Shown: piece after piece, positions 7,161-14,349 of the stretch
Numbering within the stretch: position 1 is the stretch's first letter
Layout of the letters: each line of letters starts with the position of its first letter
Assembly: GCA_902517315.1 (NCBI GenBank)
Contig: CABYBP010000020.1
Location: 1-17,054, forward strand
DNA: 17,054 bases
From: an uncultured Alphaproteobacteria bacterium
GTDB lineage: Bacteria > Pseudomonadota > Alphaproteobacteria > HIMB59 > GCA-002718135
Reading direction: 5' to 3'
Program-made: the position numbers and the translations under genes
Notes under the pieces: generated by a model
The model's input: only the letters and a program-made list of their open reading frames with translations
Told to the model about the DNA's origin: nothing
The model's database searches: none

Positions 7161-8525
7161 TTAAACTTTTGATAAAAGTTTCTCTAGTTTATTTATGCAG
7201 TTTGTTTCAGCAAAAAAAACAACATCATCATTCTCTTTAAAAATAGTTTGACTATTAGGGATTATAATTTTTTTATCTCTTACAATTGACCCAATACGAA
7301 TACCTTTTGGCAATTCTAACTCTTTAAGATTTTTATTGCAAAGAAATGATTCTGACTGAATATCAGCCTCTATTACTTCTCCAAAGCCTTCACCTATAGA
7401 ATAATCGTTTCTTATTTTTACACCTCTAACCTTTTCTAAAATTTTAGAAATAGTGATTATTTTTGGATCTATGGTCATATCAACACCAATATTAGACAAC
7501 AAGGATGAATAATTACTATTATTAATCAAAGTTATTGATGTATCAGCTCCTGCTCTTTTAGCGAGTAAGGATGATAGTATATTAACTTCATCGTCTTCTG
7601 TAATTGATATACAGTAGCCTGAATCTGATATGTTTACCTCTTCAAGTATCTGATTGTCCAGACCATCTCCACATGTCACTGTGATATTTTCCAAATTAGA
7701 CGCAAGAAATTCTGCGCGTTCTTTATTGGCTTCAATGAGTTCAGTTTTTATATATGTTTCAGAATTTTCAATTAATTGTGCAAGTGAAAATCCTATATTT
7801 CCACCACCAATTATCACAGCTTTTTTTGCCTGCAATTCTTGATGGCCAAATTCAGATAGCACGTCTGTCAAGTTATCAGTTTCCACAACTAGAAATATGG
7901 TATCTTTCTTTTCAATTTTGGTTGAAGAATTTACTGTAAATTTTTGATCACCTCTAAATATAAACATTATGTTAGCTAAATAGTCAGGAAATTTTTCTGA
8001 TAATTCTCTTACAGATAGACCTGAATGTAAAAAATTATCCTCACATTTTAATCCAATTAATTTCAATTTTTTATCTGATAATTCAACCATGTCTATTGTC
8101 CCAGGAGAAATTAATCTTCTAAATATACCATTAGCAACTTCTTGTTCGGGAGAAATAATTGCATCTATTGGGAAATTTTCATCATTATATAAATTTTTCC
8201 AATCATTTTTTAAATAATCTTGTTGTCTTATTCTTGCAATTTTCTTTTTTATTTTAAATAAAGAATGACCTATTTGACAAGTAACCATATTAGTTTCATC
8301 ACTCTTAGTAACTGCAATTAATATTTCACAATCATTTGCACCAGCGTTGTCTAAAACTGATGGCATACTAGGAATACCATTTATTGTTTTCACATCCAAT
8401 GTTTCAGATACTTTATTTAATCTTTTTTCATCTTCGTCAATAACTGTAACTTCAAAATTTTCACGTGATAATTTATCAGCTATGCTATATCCAACATCTC
8501 CAGCACCACAAATAATTGTTTTCAT
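7161..8525 (-). CDS. trkA: Trk potassium uptake regulatory protein TrkA
   Basis: TrkA is the cytosolic NAD(H)/ATP-binding gating subunit of Trk-type K+ uptake systems. The 454-residue protein shows the expected two-fold repeat of RCK-N (Rossmann) and RCK-C domains. The first nucleotide-binding motif is GAGDVG (7-12) and ends in the acidic VID(30). The second is GGGNIG (240-245). RCK-C domains follow at about 145-220 and 370-454. The membrane subunit TrkH is not in the window. The gene lies 7 nt after the ntrX stop codon, which agrees with the common alphaproteobacterial order ntrB-ntrC-ntrY-ntrX-trkA. That order is strong evidence that the ntrX fragment beside it is in its native place. Confidence 0.96.
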   Translation of the reverse strand: MKTIICGAGDVGYSIADKLSRENFEVTVIDEDEKRLNKVSETLDVKTINGIPSMPSVLDNAGANDCEILIAVTKSDETNMVTCQIGHSLFKIKKKIARIRQQDYLKNDWKNLYNDENFPIDAIISPEQEVANGIFRRLISPGTIDMVELSDKKLKLIGLKCEDNFLHSGLSVRELSEKFPDYLANIMFIFRGDQKFTVNSSTKIEKKDTIFLVVETDNLTDVLSEFGHQELQAKKAVIIGGGNIGFSLAQLIENSETYIKTELIEANKERAEFLASNLENITVTCGDGLDNQILEEVNISDSGYCISITEDDEVNILSSLLAKRAGADTSITLINNSNYSSLLSNIGVDMTIDPKIITISKILEKVRGVKIRNDYSIGEGFGEVIEADIQSESFLCNKNLKELELPKGIRIGSIVRDKKIIIPNSQTIFKENDDVVFFAETNCINKLEKLLSKV

Positions 8526-8532
8526 TGATTAG

Positions 8533-8916
8533 TTATTCTACTTTAATATCTAGTGATTTAAATTTTCTATAAAGAGCAGTTCTCTCCATTCCTGTAAATT
8601 CAGAAACTTTAGTAATATTACCATTAAATCTTTTAATTTGCGATATTAAATAATTTTTTTCGAACTTATATCTAGCTTCTTTAAGAGACAAATCTAGAGA
8701 ATTATTTGAAGAATTTGACGCAGTTTCATCCCCCATTTGTAGAGCTAAATCATCTACCTCTAACTCTTTTATATTTTGATCTTGATTAAGTATTAAACTT
8801 TTCTCGACATAATTAATTAGTTGAGATATATTTCCAGGCCAATCATACATTTGTAACTTAGTTAAGGCGCCTGAAGAAAATTTAAAATTTAAATTTCCTC
8901 CACTTTTAATTTTTCT
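8533..8916 (-). CDS. ntrX: NtrX response regulator, 3' fragment cut at the rearrangement junction
   Basis: This is the C-terminal ~125 residues of the NtrX family. It includes the end of the AAA+ ATPase domain, LQMYDWPGNISQLINYVEKSL (the WPGN and arginine-finger region of sigma54-type activators), and a Fis-type helix-turn-helix at the end, NGNITKVSEFTGMERTALYRK. The upstream receiver and most of the ATPase domain are missing. The reading frame stays open to 9072, but residues before about KIKSGGN are antisense to pdhB and do not resemble NtrX, so the gene is cut near 8905-8916. The matching 5' part is at 16487-17054. trkA follows 7 nt downstream as expected. Confidence 0.9.
   Translation of the reverse strand, partial: RKIKSGGNLNFKFSSGALTKLQMYDWPGNISQLINYVEKSLILNQDQNIKELEVDDLALQMGDETASNSSNNSLDLSLKEARYKFEKNYLISQIKRFNGNITKVSEFTGMERTALYRKFKSLDIKVE
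8899..8916. other. Rearrangement or chimera junction: ntrX(-) fused to pdhB(+)
   Basis: Minus-strand ntrX coding sequence and plus-strand pdhB coding sequence meet head to head here. Read on the plus strand from 8902, the bases give T-F-N-F-S-M-Q-A-I-D-Q, the internal E1-beta sequence that normally follows Met-Thr-Phe-Asn-Phe. Upstream of 8902 the pdhB frame gives S-S-I and then a stop at 8890-8892. Read on the minus strand up to about 8914, the bases still make sense as NtrX (KIKSGGN). The shared stretch cttttaattttt is AT-rich and belongs plausibly to both genes, as expected for joining through microhomology. Confidence 0.88.
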
Positions 8917-9642
8917 ATGCAAGCAATTGATCAAATCATTAATTCTGCTGCAAAAACACTTTACATGTCTGGAGGACAAATTAATTGTCCTATTGTTTTT
9001 AGAGGTCCAAATGGTGCTGCAGCGCAAGTAGCTGCACAACATAGTCAGGATTTCTCTTCTTGGTATTCTCAAGTGCCAGGTTTAAAAGTTATTGCACCAT
9101 CTACTCCATATAATGCAAAAGGTTTGCTGCGTTCTGCTATATCAGATCCAAATCCAGTGATTTTTCTAGAAAATGAAATTCTTTATAGTTTAAAAGGTCC
9201 TGTTAATAATGATGTTAACTTCTCAATACCTATTGGAAAAGCAAATATTGAAAAAGAAGGAAAAGATTTAACAATTGTCACTTACTCTATAATGTTACAG
9301 AAATCGAAAGAAGCGGCATTAAGATTAAAAGAGGAATATAATTTAGATGCAGAAATTATTGATTTACAAACTTTAAGACCTTTAGATACGGAAACAATAT
9401 TAAATTCAGTTAAAAAAACTAATAGACTAATCACTGTTGAAGAGTCTTGGCCATTTGGCAGTGTTGGTTCTGAAATTTCAAATATTGTTCAAAGGGATGC
9501 ATTTGATTATTTAGATTCACCAGTGATAAAAGTTAATAGTGCTGATGTTCCAATGCCATACTCATTAAGCTTAGAAAAATTATACCTTCCTCAAGTTGAT
9601 GATATTATAAATGCAGCAAAGAAAGTAAGTTATATAAAATAA
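8902..9642 (+). CDS. pdhB: Pyruvate dehydrogenase E1 component, beta subunit (5'-truncated)
   Basis: This is the C-terminal ~246 residues of the E1 beta subunit of pyruvate dehydrogenase, which with E1 alpha and thiamine diphosphate decarboxylates pyruvate and acetylates the E2 lipoyl group. Recognisable segments are MQAIDQIINSAAKTLYMSGG, FRGPNGAAAQVAAQHSQDF, the transketolase-C start DLTIVTYS and the late WPFGSVGSEI. The first ~80 or more residues, with the start codon and part of the thiamine-diphosphate site, are missing. In this family the ATG at 8917 is an internal Met preceded by TFNF, and TFNFS is still encoded at 8902-8916. The 5' part is lost at the junction. The pdhC ATG follows the stop with no spacer. 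Confidence 0.93.
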   Translation, partial: TFNFSMQAIDQIINSAAKTLYMSGGQINCPIVFRGPNGAAAQVAAQHSQDFSSWYSQVPGLKVIAPSTPYNAKGLLRSAISDPNPVIFLENEILYSLKGPVNNDVNFSIPIGKANIEKEGKDLTIVTYSIMLQKSKEAALRLKEEYNLDAEIIDLQTLRPLDTETILNSVKKTNRLITVEESWPFGSVGSEISNIVQRDAFDYLDSPVIKVNSADVPMPYSLSLEKLYLPQVDDIINAAKKVSYIK

Positions 9643-10872
9643 ATGGCCATTAAAGTTTTAATGCCTGCATTATCCCCCACAATGTCAGAGGGTGTAATAA
9701 ACAAGTGGTTAGTTAATATTGGTGATAACGTTTCAGCTGGAGATATATTAGCAGAAATAGAAACAGATAAAGCAACAATGGAAGTTGAGGCAGTTGATGA
9801 GGGAGAAATTACTCATTTACTTGATACAACACCAGATAAACAAATTTCTGTTAACTCTGTCATTGCTTTAATAAATGGTAGCAAAGATGAAAGATTAGAA
9901 GATTATAATGATAAAGATCAAACTGTAAGCATTGATGAAAAAAATGAAGCTCCATTTGAAACTCAAACAAATACAGAAGTAGATAAAAATCAAATAATAG
10001 AAAGAAGTAAAGATTCAAACACTAGTCAAAATGCAAATTTTGCTTCACCTTTTGTTAAAAAATTCTCTAAAGATAATAATATTGATCTAACTCTTATTAA
10101 AGGATCTGGCCCTGATGGTAGGATAATAAAAAAAGATATTCAAAATTTTGAACTACAAATTAATGATGAAAATATTTCTGTAATAGAGCCTTCCAGTATT
10201 AGAAAAATAATTGCTGAAAGAACAACAAGAACAAAAAATGAGGTTCCACATTTTTATCTTACAATTGAAACAAGAATGGATAAGCTAATAAATTTAAGAA
10301 AAAAAATTAATTTAAATAGTGATGTTAAAATCTCTTTTAATGATCTTATTGTTAAAGCATGCGCAATGGCAATAGCCAAAAATCTGGAAACAAATATTTC
10401 TTGGGTGAATGGTAAAATCCACCAATATAAAAATATTGATATTGCTATAGCCGTAGCGTTAAAAGAAGGATTGATTACACCTATTGTCAAAGAAGCTGAT
10501 AAAAAAGGATTATCTGAAATCTCTACAGAGATTAAATCACTAGTAAAAAAAGCTAATCAAAATAAATTATTACCAGAAGAGTATAGTGGAGGCTCAATAA
10601 CTATCTCAAATTTAGGCATGTTTGGAATCACAGAATTTAAAGCAATTATTAATCCTCCACAATCAAGTATTATTGCAGTTGGATCTATAATTGAAAAACC
10701 CGTTATTAACGCTGGCAGTATTGAAATAGGACATACGATGAAATCTACTATTTCAGCAGATCACAGATCATTAGATGGTGCGGTTGCGGCAAAATTACTC
10801 AAAGATTTCAGCGATATTTTAGAGCATCCCTTTCAAATTTGGTTGAATAGCTTGGATATGGAAGTTATTTAA
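9643..10872 (+). CDS. pdhC: Dihydrolipoyl acetyltransferase, E2 of pyruvate dehydrogenase
   Basis: E2 carries the acetyl group on a lipoyl arm and transfers it to coenzyme A. The 409-residue protein shows all three parts. An N-terminal lipoyl domain carries Lys43 in [12 protein letters not shown] polar, Asp/Glu/Asn-rich linker (80-130) leads to the peripheral subunit-binding domain at 132-170 ([29 protein letters not shown]). The acetyltransferase domain follows, with [19 protein letters not shown] and the active-site [10 protein letters not shown] (His374, Asp378). The last ~13 residues ([13 protein letters not shown]) extend beyond the usual 'LExP' ending. It abuts pdhB without a spacer. 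No lpd (E3) gene follows; lipA starts 5 nt later. Confidence 0.96.
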   Translation: MAIKVLMPALSPTMSEGVINKWLVNIGDNVSAGDILAEIETDKATMEVEAVDEGEITHLLDTTPDKQISVNSVIALINGSKDERLEDYNDKDQTVSIDEKNEAPFETQTNTEVDKNQIIERSKDSNTSQNANFASPFVKKFSKDNNIDLTLIKGSGPDGRIIKKDIQNFELQINDENISVIEPSSIRKIIAERTTRTKNEVPHFYLTIETRMDKLINLRKKINLNSDVKISFNDLIVKACAMAIAKNLETNISWVNGKIHQYKNIDIAIAVALKEGLITPIVKEADKKGLSEISTEIKSLVKKANQNKLLPEEYSGGSITISNLGMFGITEFKAIINPPQSSIIAVGSIIEKPVINAGSIEIGHTMKSTISADHRSLDGAVAAKLLKDFSDILEHPFQIWLNSLDMEVI

Positions 10873-10877
10873 GAGAT

Positions 10878-11813
10878 ATGGCAGATTCAAGACATCCAGA
10901 AAAAATTAAAAATAAAATTAATCTAATTCCAAAAAAACCTGATTGGATAAGAGTGAAAGCTCCAACTTCTAAATTTTTTAAAGAAACAAATAAGCTTTTA
11001 AAGGATAAAAAAATAGTTACTGTGTGTGAAGAAGCTGCTTGCCCTAACATAGCTGAATGTTGGCAAAAAAAACATGCTACCTTTATGATTTTAGGTGATA
11101 TCTGTACCAGAGCCTGTGCATTTTGTAATATCAAAACTGGCAAACCTCAGTTTATTGATCATGGTGAAGCAATCAGAATTGCTGAGTCAGTAAAACAATT
11201 AAATTTAGAACACGTTGTAATAACTAGTGTTGATAGAGATGATTTAATAGATGGAGGAGCAATGCATTTTATTAATGTGATTGATTCAATAAAATCATTA
11301 AATCCAAATTGTACAATCGAAATTTTAACTCCAGATTTTAAAAATAAACCTGAAGCAATAGATATACTATCAAAAAATCTCCCAGACGTTTTTAATCATA
11401 ATTTAGAAACAGTTCCAAGATTATACCCATCAATCCGACCAGGATCACGTTACTTTATTAGTTTAAATTTACTAAGCCAAATAAAAGATAAAAATCCAAA
11501 TATATTTACTAAATCCGGATTAATGGTTGGTCTTGGTGAAAAAAAAGAAGAAGTTTATCAAGTAATGGATGATTTACGGGCAGCAGATGTAGATTTTATT
11601 ACAATTGGTCAATATTTACCTCCAACGCCTAAGCATGCTAAATTAGAAAAATTTATTACTCCAAAGGAATTTGATGATTATAAAAAAATGGCTTATGCAA
11701 AAGGCTTCTTAATGGCTGCTTGTTCACCACTAACGCGATCAAGCTATCACGCTTCAGATGATTTTAAAATCATGCAAGAAAATAGGAAAAACAAACTTTA
11801 TTCTATTCAATGA
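10878..11813 (+). CDS. lipA: Lipoyl synthase LipA
   Basis: LipA is a radical-SAM enzyme that inserts two sulfur atoms into the octanoyl group on lipoyl-domain proteins such as PdhC. Both iron-sulfur sites are intact: the auxiliary cluster Cys50, Cys55 and Cys61 ([12 protein letters not shown]), and the radical-SAM CxxxCxxC at Cys76, Cys80 and Cys83 (CTRACAFC). The C-terminal RSSYHA (287-292) contains the serine that ligates the auxiliary cluster. The 311-residue length is normal. The start gives MADSRHPEK followed by [10 protein letters not shown], as in other alphaproteobacterial LipA proteins, which supports this ATG. It is placed directly after the E2 gene whose product it modifies and overlaps ratA by 4 nt (ATGA). 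Confidence 0.97.
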   Translation: MADSRHPEKIKNKINLIPKKPDWIRVKAPTSKFFKETNKLLKDKKIVTVCEEAACPNIAECWQKKHATFMILGDICTRACAFCNIKTGKPQFIDHGEAIRIAESVKQLNLEHVVITSVDRDDLIDGGAMHFINVIDSIKSLNPNCTIEILTPDFKNKPEAIDILSKNLPDVFNHNLETVPRLYPSIRPGSRYFISLNLLSQIKDKNPNIFTKSGLMVGLGEKKEEVYQVMDDLRAADVDFITIGQYLPPTPKHAKLEKFITPKEFDDYKKMAYAKGFLMAACSPLTRSSYHASDDFKIMQENRKNKLYSIQ

Positions 11814-12247
11814 AATCATCAAATAGGGAGGAAATTGTCGATCACGACGCTAAAGGTTTATTCGATATTGTATTAGATGTTGAGAGTTATCCATATTTTA
11901 TTCCCTGGTGTTCAGCAATGAGAATACATTCCAAAAATAAAAACGAAATATATGCGGACATGGTTGTTTGGTATAAATATTTTATGCCTCAAACATTTGG
12001 GTCTCATGTTTCATTTGATAAAAAAAAACTTTCAATTACTACAACTTATATTGAAGGGCCTTTAAAAGATTTAAAAACTAATTGGATTTTTGAATCACTT
12101 AAAAAAAATCAAACACTAATTCATTTTAATGTTGAATTTGAGTTTAAAAGATTTTTTCATCAAAAAATTGCTGAAGCTTTTTTTCCTTTAATTGAAAATA
12201 AAATGATTGAATCATTTAAAATCCGTGCAGATGAAATATTAGATTAA
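11810..12247 (+). CDS. ratA: RatA / COQ10-like START-fold (SRPBCC) protein
   Basis: This 145-residue protein belongs to the polyketide-cyclase/SRPBCC group. The [17 protein letters not shown] segment (residues 27-43) is the family signature shared by RatA and mitochondrial COQ10. The fold ends in a long helix ([21 protein letters not shown]). COQ10-type proteins bind ubiquinone and aid respiratory electron transfer; E. coli RatA was described as a ribosome-association toxin. In Alphaproteobacteria the gene commonly follows lipA, as here, and no antitoxin partner is visible, so a quinone-related housekeeping role is more likely (inference). It is coupled to lipA by an ATGA overlap and converges on pncC with a 9-nt overlap, leaving no room for an intergenic terminator. 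Confidence 0.9.
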   Translation: MKSSNREEIVDHDAKGLFDIVLDVESYPYFIPWCSAMRIHSKNKNEIYADMVVWYKYFMPQTFGSHVSFDKKKLSITTTYIEGPLKDLKTNWIFESLKKNQTLIHFNVEFEFKRFFHQKIAEAFFPLIENKMIESFKIRADEILD

Positions 12248-12703
12248 TTTATTAATTTTTCTAAAAATAAAATCTCTAGTTTTTCTCTGAATATCTAATC
12301 TTTTTCCTTTATATTTTTTTTTGAAAATATAATTATTTTTATTAATTTTAATTCCGATATACACTAATCCTACTGGCTTTAACTTTGTCCCACCATTAGG
12401 ACCCGCGATACCAGTCGTTGAAATACATATTTCTGTTTTTTCATTTTTATACAGACCATTTATCATGTCCTCTGCTACTTCTTTACTTACAGCTCCAAAT
12501 TTAGAGAGATTAGTTTTTGAAACAGATAAATATTTAGATTTAGCTTTATTAGAATAACTAATAACTCCATAAGAGAAAATTTTTGAAACTCCAGTATTTT
12601 TAGTAATAGTATTAGCTATTAGCCCGCCTGTGCATGACTCAGCAACTGAAATTGAGATATTTTTATTTATTAACTTATCTATAATTTTTTTAATAATAGG
12701 CAT
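12239..12703 (-). CDS. pncC: Nicotinamide-nucleotide amidase (CinA C-terminal domain protein)
   Basis: This 154-residue protein is the stand-alone CinA C-terminal domain, which hydrolyses NMN to nicotinate mononucleotide in pyridine-nucleotide recycling. Signatures include SVAESCTGGLIANTIT (19-34), YGVISYSNKAK (45-55), FGAVSKEVAEDM (69-80) and STTGIAGPNGGTKLKPVGLVYIG (95-117). No N-terminal MoaB-like domain is present, as is usual in Alphaproteobacteria, where the short form lies next to pgpA and ispDF. Its start overlaps the end of pgpA by 14 nt. It is the last gene of the ispDF-pgpA-pncC operon. Confidence 0.95.
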   Translation of the reverse strand: MPIIKKIIDKLINKNISISVAESCTGGLIANTITKNTGVSKIFSYGVISYSNKAKSKYLSVSKTNLSKFGAVSKEVAEDMINGLYKNEKTEICISTTGIAGPNGGTKLKPVGLVYIGIKINKNNYIFKKKYKGKRLDIQRKTRDFIFRKINKLI

Positions 12704-13166
12704 TTAGAATATAAAGAATTATTATTGTATATATTCCTGCTATTAAATCATCAAGAATTACGCCAAAAGCTGATTTAAGTCTCTTATCTACTATGTTGGC
12801 TGGAAAAATTTTCAATATATCAAAAAAACGAAATAAAATAAAAATTAATACCATTGTAACATAAGGATTTATAATTTTAATTTGATCATAAAATATTAAA
12901 ATTAAGTATATTCCTAAGAATTCATCAATAACTATTATTTTTGAGTCATGTGATTGCGTGTGTGAGGAAAATTGATTAATAAAAAATAATGATAGTAAAA
13001 AAATTATAATAAAAACAAATACAAATATTTCTAAAGAAATGATTTTGTATTCAATAATAGGAAATAAAATAAGTATGGATAAAAAAGATGCAAAAGTTCC
13101 TGGCGGTATTAATTTAATATATCCAGCAAATGATAAAGATACAAAAAAATTAGCTAATTTTATCAT
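12690..13166 (-). CDS. pgpA: Phosphatidylglycerophosphatase A
   Basis: PgpA removes phosphate from phosphatidylglycerol phosphate to give phosphatidylglycerol in the inner membrane. The 158-residue protein has about four hydrophobic helices. It carries the PgpA motifs: PPGTFAS (21-27), DEFLG (81-85), LFRFFDILKIFPAN (111-124) and the acidic metal-binding VILDDLIAG (136-144, Asp139/Asp140). It lacks a cleavable signal. The start overlaps ispDF by 17 nt and the end overlaps pncC by 14 nt, so translation is likely coupled. The cluster ispDF-pgpA-pncC is a familiar alphaproteobacterial grouping. Confidence 0.94.
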   Translation of the reverse strand: MIKLANFFVSLSFAGYIKLIPPGTFASFLSILILFPIIEYKIISLEIFVFVFIIIFLLSLFFINQFSSHTQSHDSKIIVIDEFLGIYLILIFYDQIKIINPYVTMVLIFILFRFFDILKIFPANIVDKRLKSAFGVILDDLIAGIYTIIILYILNAYY

Positions 13167-14289
13167 CTGTTATATGAACTATTGACTCGGCTGCAATTCC
13201 TTCACCATTACCAATAAAACCAATCTTCTCATTTGTAGTTGCTTTAATAGACACAGAGCTATTTTTAATTTGAAGTAATGTTGAAATATTTTTTATCATT
13301 TTTGAAACATACTTATTAATTTTAGGTTTTTCAGCTATTATATTAATATCTAAATTGATTATAGAATAACCTTTTTCTTTAAGTTTATTTCTACAATAAA
13401 TAATAAATTTAGATGAATTTGCATTTTTCCATTTTTTATCTGTGTTGGGAAAGTGATAACCTATGTCTCTCATAGAAAGTGCTCCAAAAATACTATCACA
13501 TATTGCATGTAGTACAACGTCTGCATCAGAATGACCAATTAATTTAGAGAAAGGGATTCTAATGCCTCCTAATTTCAATCCATTTTTAGTTTTTTTATCA
13601 ATTCGATGAATATCGTAACCAATACCGTATTTTGTTATTTGCTTTCTGTATAAATTAAATAACTGAATATCTTCTGGATAAGTAATTTTAATATTATTTT
13701 TCTCACCTTTAATAAAATTTATTTTTATTTTTGATTTTTGTAATAATCCTGAATCATCATTAAATTCAAAATTTTTATATTTGATATGTTGTTTTAATAT
13801 CATATTATAATTAAAACCCTGAGGCGTTTGTACGTTAATTGCTTTCGTTTCCAATTTACTTTTTTTTATCAATTGTCTGTCATTATATTCAACATATGGA
13901 ATTACATTAGTGATTTTATCTAATTTAGAAATAATTTTATTCATTAATTTATTACTACATAAAGGACGTGCAGCATCATGTATTACTACTTTCTTAATTT
14001 TAAATTTTTTTAAATTTTTTAGAGCATTGAAAGAAGAAATTTGTCTTGTATTTCCAGGTTTTGAAAATATAATTTTTATTTTCTCAGATATTACTTTTTG
14101 ATTAAAGTAAGTATTTTGATATTTTTTATCTATTGAAATATTAATAATATCAATGTTTGATAAGTCTAAATTTGAAATAAAATAATTTACAAAATTTGTA
14201 TTCCCAATTTTTAAGAACTGTTTAGGAATTTTTTGACCAAATCTCTTTCCTTTTCCTCCAGCTAGAATTACAAGTGCATTTTTCATCAT
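13150..14289 (-). CDS. ispDF: Bifunctional IspDF (MEP cytidylyltransferase / MECDP synthase)
   Basis: IspDF joins two steps of the non-mevalonate isoprenoid pathway in one chain of 379 residues. The IspD half (1-216) makes CDP-methylerythritol. It has the nucleotide-binding LAGGKGKRFGQKIPKQF (9-25), VVIHDAARPL (101-110) and TPQGFNY (155-161). The IspF half (220-379) forms the cyclic diphosphate. Its metal ligands are Asp226, His228 and His261 in YDIHRI and DADVVLHAICD, and it ends with IKATTNEKIGFIGNGEGIAA. The fusion is typical of Alphaproteobacteria. Its N-terminus is MM; the second ATG at 14286 is a possible alternative start. It is divergent from ntrY, 60 nt apart. Confidence 0.96.
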   Translation of the reverse strand: MMKNALVILAGGKGKRFGQKIPKQFLKIGNTNFVNYFISNLDLSNIDIINISIDKKYQNTYFNQKVISEKIKIIFSKPGNTRQISSFNALKNLKKFKIKKVVIHDAARPLCSNKLMNKIISKLDKITNVIPYVEYNDRQLIKKSKLETKAINVQTPQGFNYNMILKQHIKYKNFEFNDDSGLLQKSKIKINFIKGEKNNIKITYPEDIQLFNLYRKQITKYGIGYDIHRIDKKTKNGLKLGGIRIPFSKLIGHSDADVVLHAICDSIFGALSMRDIGYHFPNTDKKWKNANSSKFIIYCRNKLKEKGYSIINLDINIIAEKPKINKYVSKMIKNISTLLQIKNSSVSIKATTNEKIGFIGNGEGIAAESIVHITDDKIS

Positions 14290-14349
14290 TTTAATTTATA
14301 GATATTATTATTTAATAATTATTATTTGAAAATTTAACTAAAGTATACA
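14290..14349. promoter_or_regulatory. Divergent intergenic region between ispDF and ntrY
   Basis: These 60 nt separate two divergently read genes and must hold the promoters of both if they are transcribed here. The DNA is almost all A and T. A perfect 12-bp palindrome (taataattatta, 14313-14324) is present, and a TTGAAA at 14326-14331 looks like a -35 box, but no -10 box stands at the right distance before the ntrY GTG. I cannot name a promoter with confidence. It is the largest non-coding gap in the window. Confidence 0.35.

Noticed and set aside
8899..8916. Site-specific invertible switch controlling ntrX and pdhB
   Set aside because: No recombinase gene or long inverted repeat is seen in the window. 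The far breakpoint lies outside it, so nothing supports a programmed inversion over an artefact.
8917..9072. Minus-strand extension of the ntrX fragment to an ATG at 9072, giving a 179-residue protein
   Set aside because: The first ~53 residues are the antisense of a conserved pdhB segment, do not resemble NtrX and are rich in Cys/Arg/Ser. The open frame is accidental.
10865..11143. Minus-strand ORF of 92 codons across the start of lipA
   Set aside because: It is antisense to the conserved cysteine motifs of lipA, and its composition reflects the opposite frame of a real gene.
11810..12247. RatA as the toxin of a toxin-antitoxin pair
   Set aside because: No small antitoxin gene is adjacent on the same strand, and the lipA-ratA pairing is a common housekeeping arrangement in Alphaproteobacteria.
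14313..14324. Perfect 12-bp palindrome between ispDF and ntrY as an operator
   Set aside because: In DNA of nearly pure A/T such palindromes arise often by chance. No second copy or known regulator site was seen.
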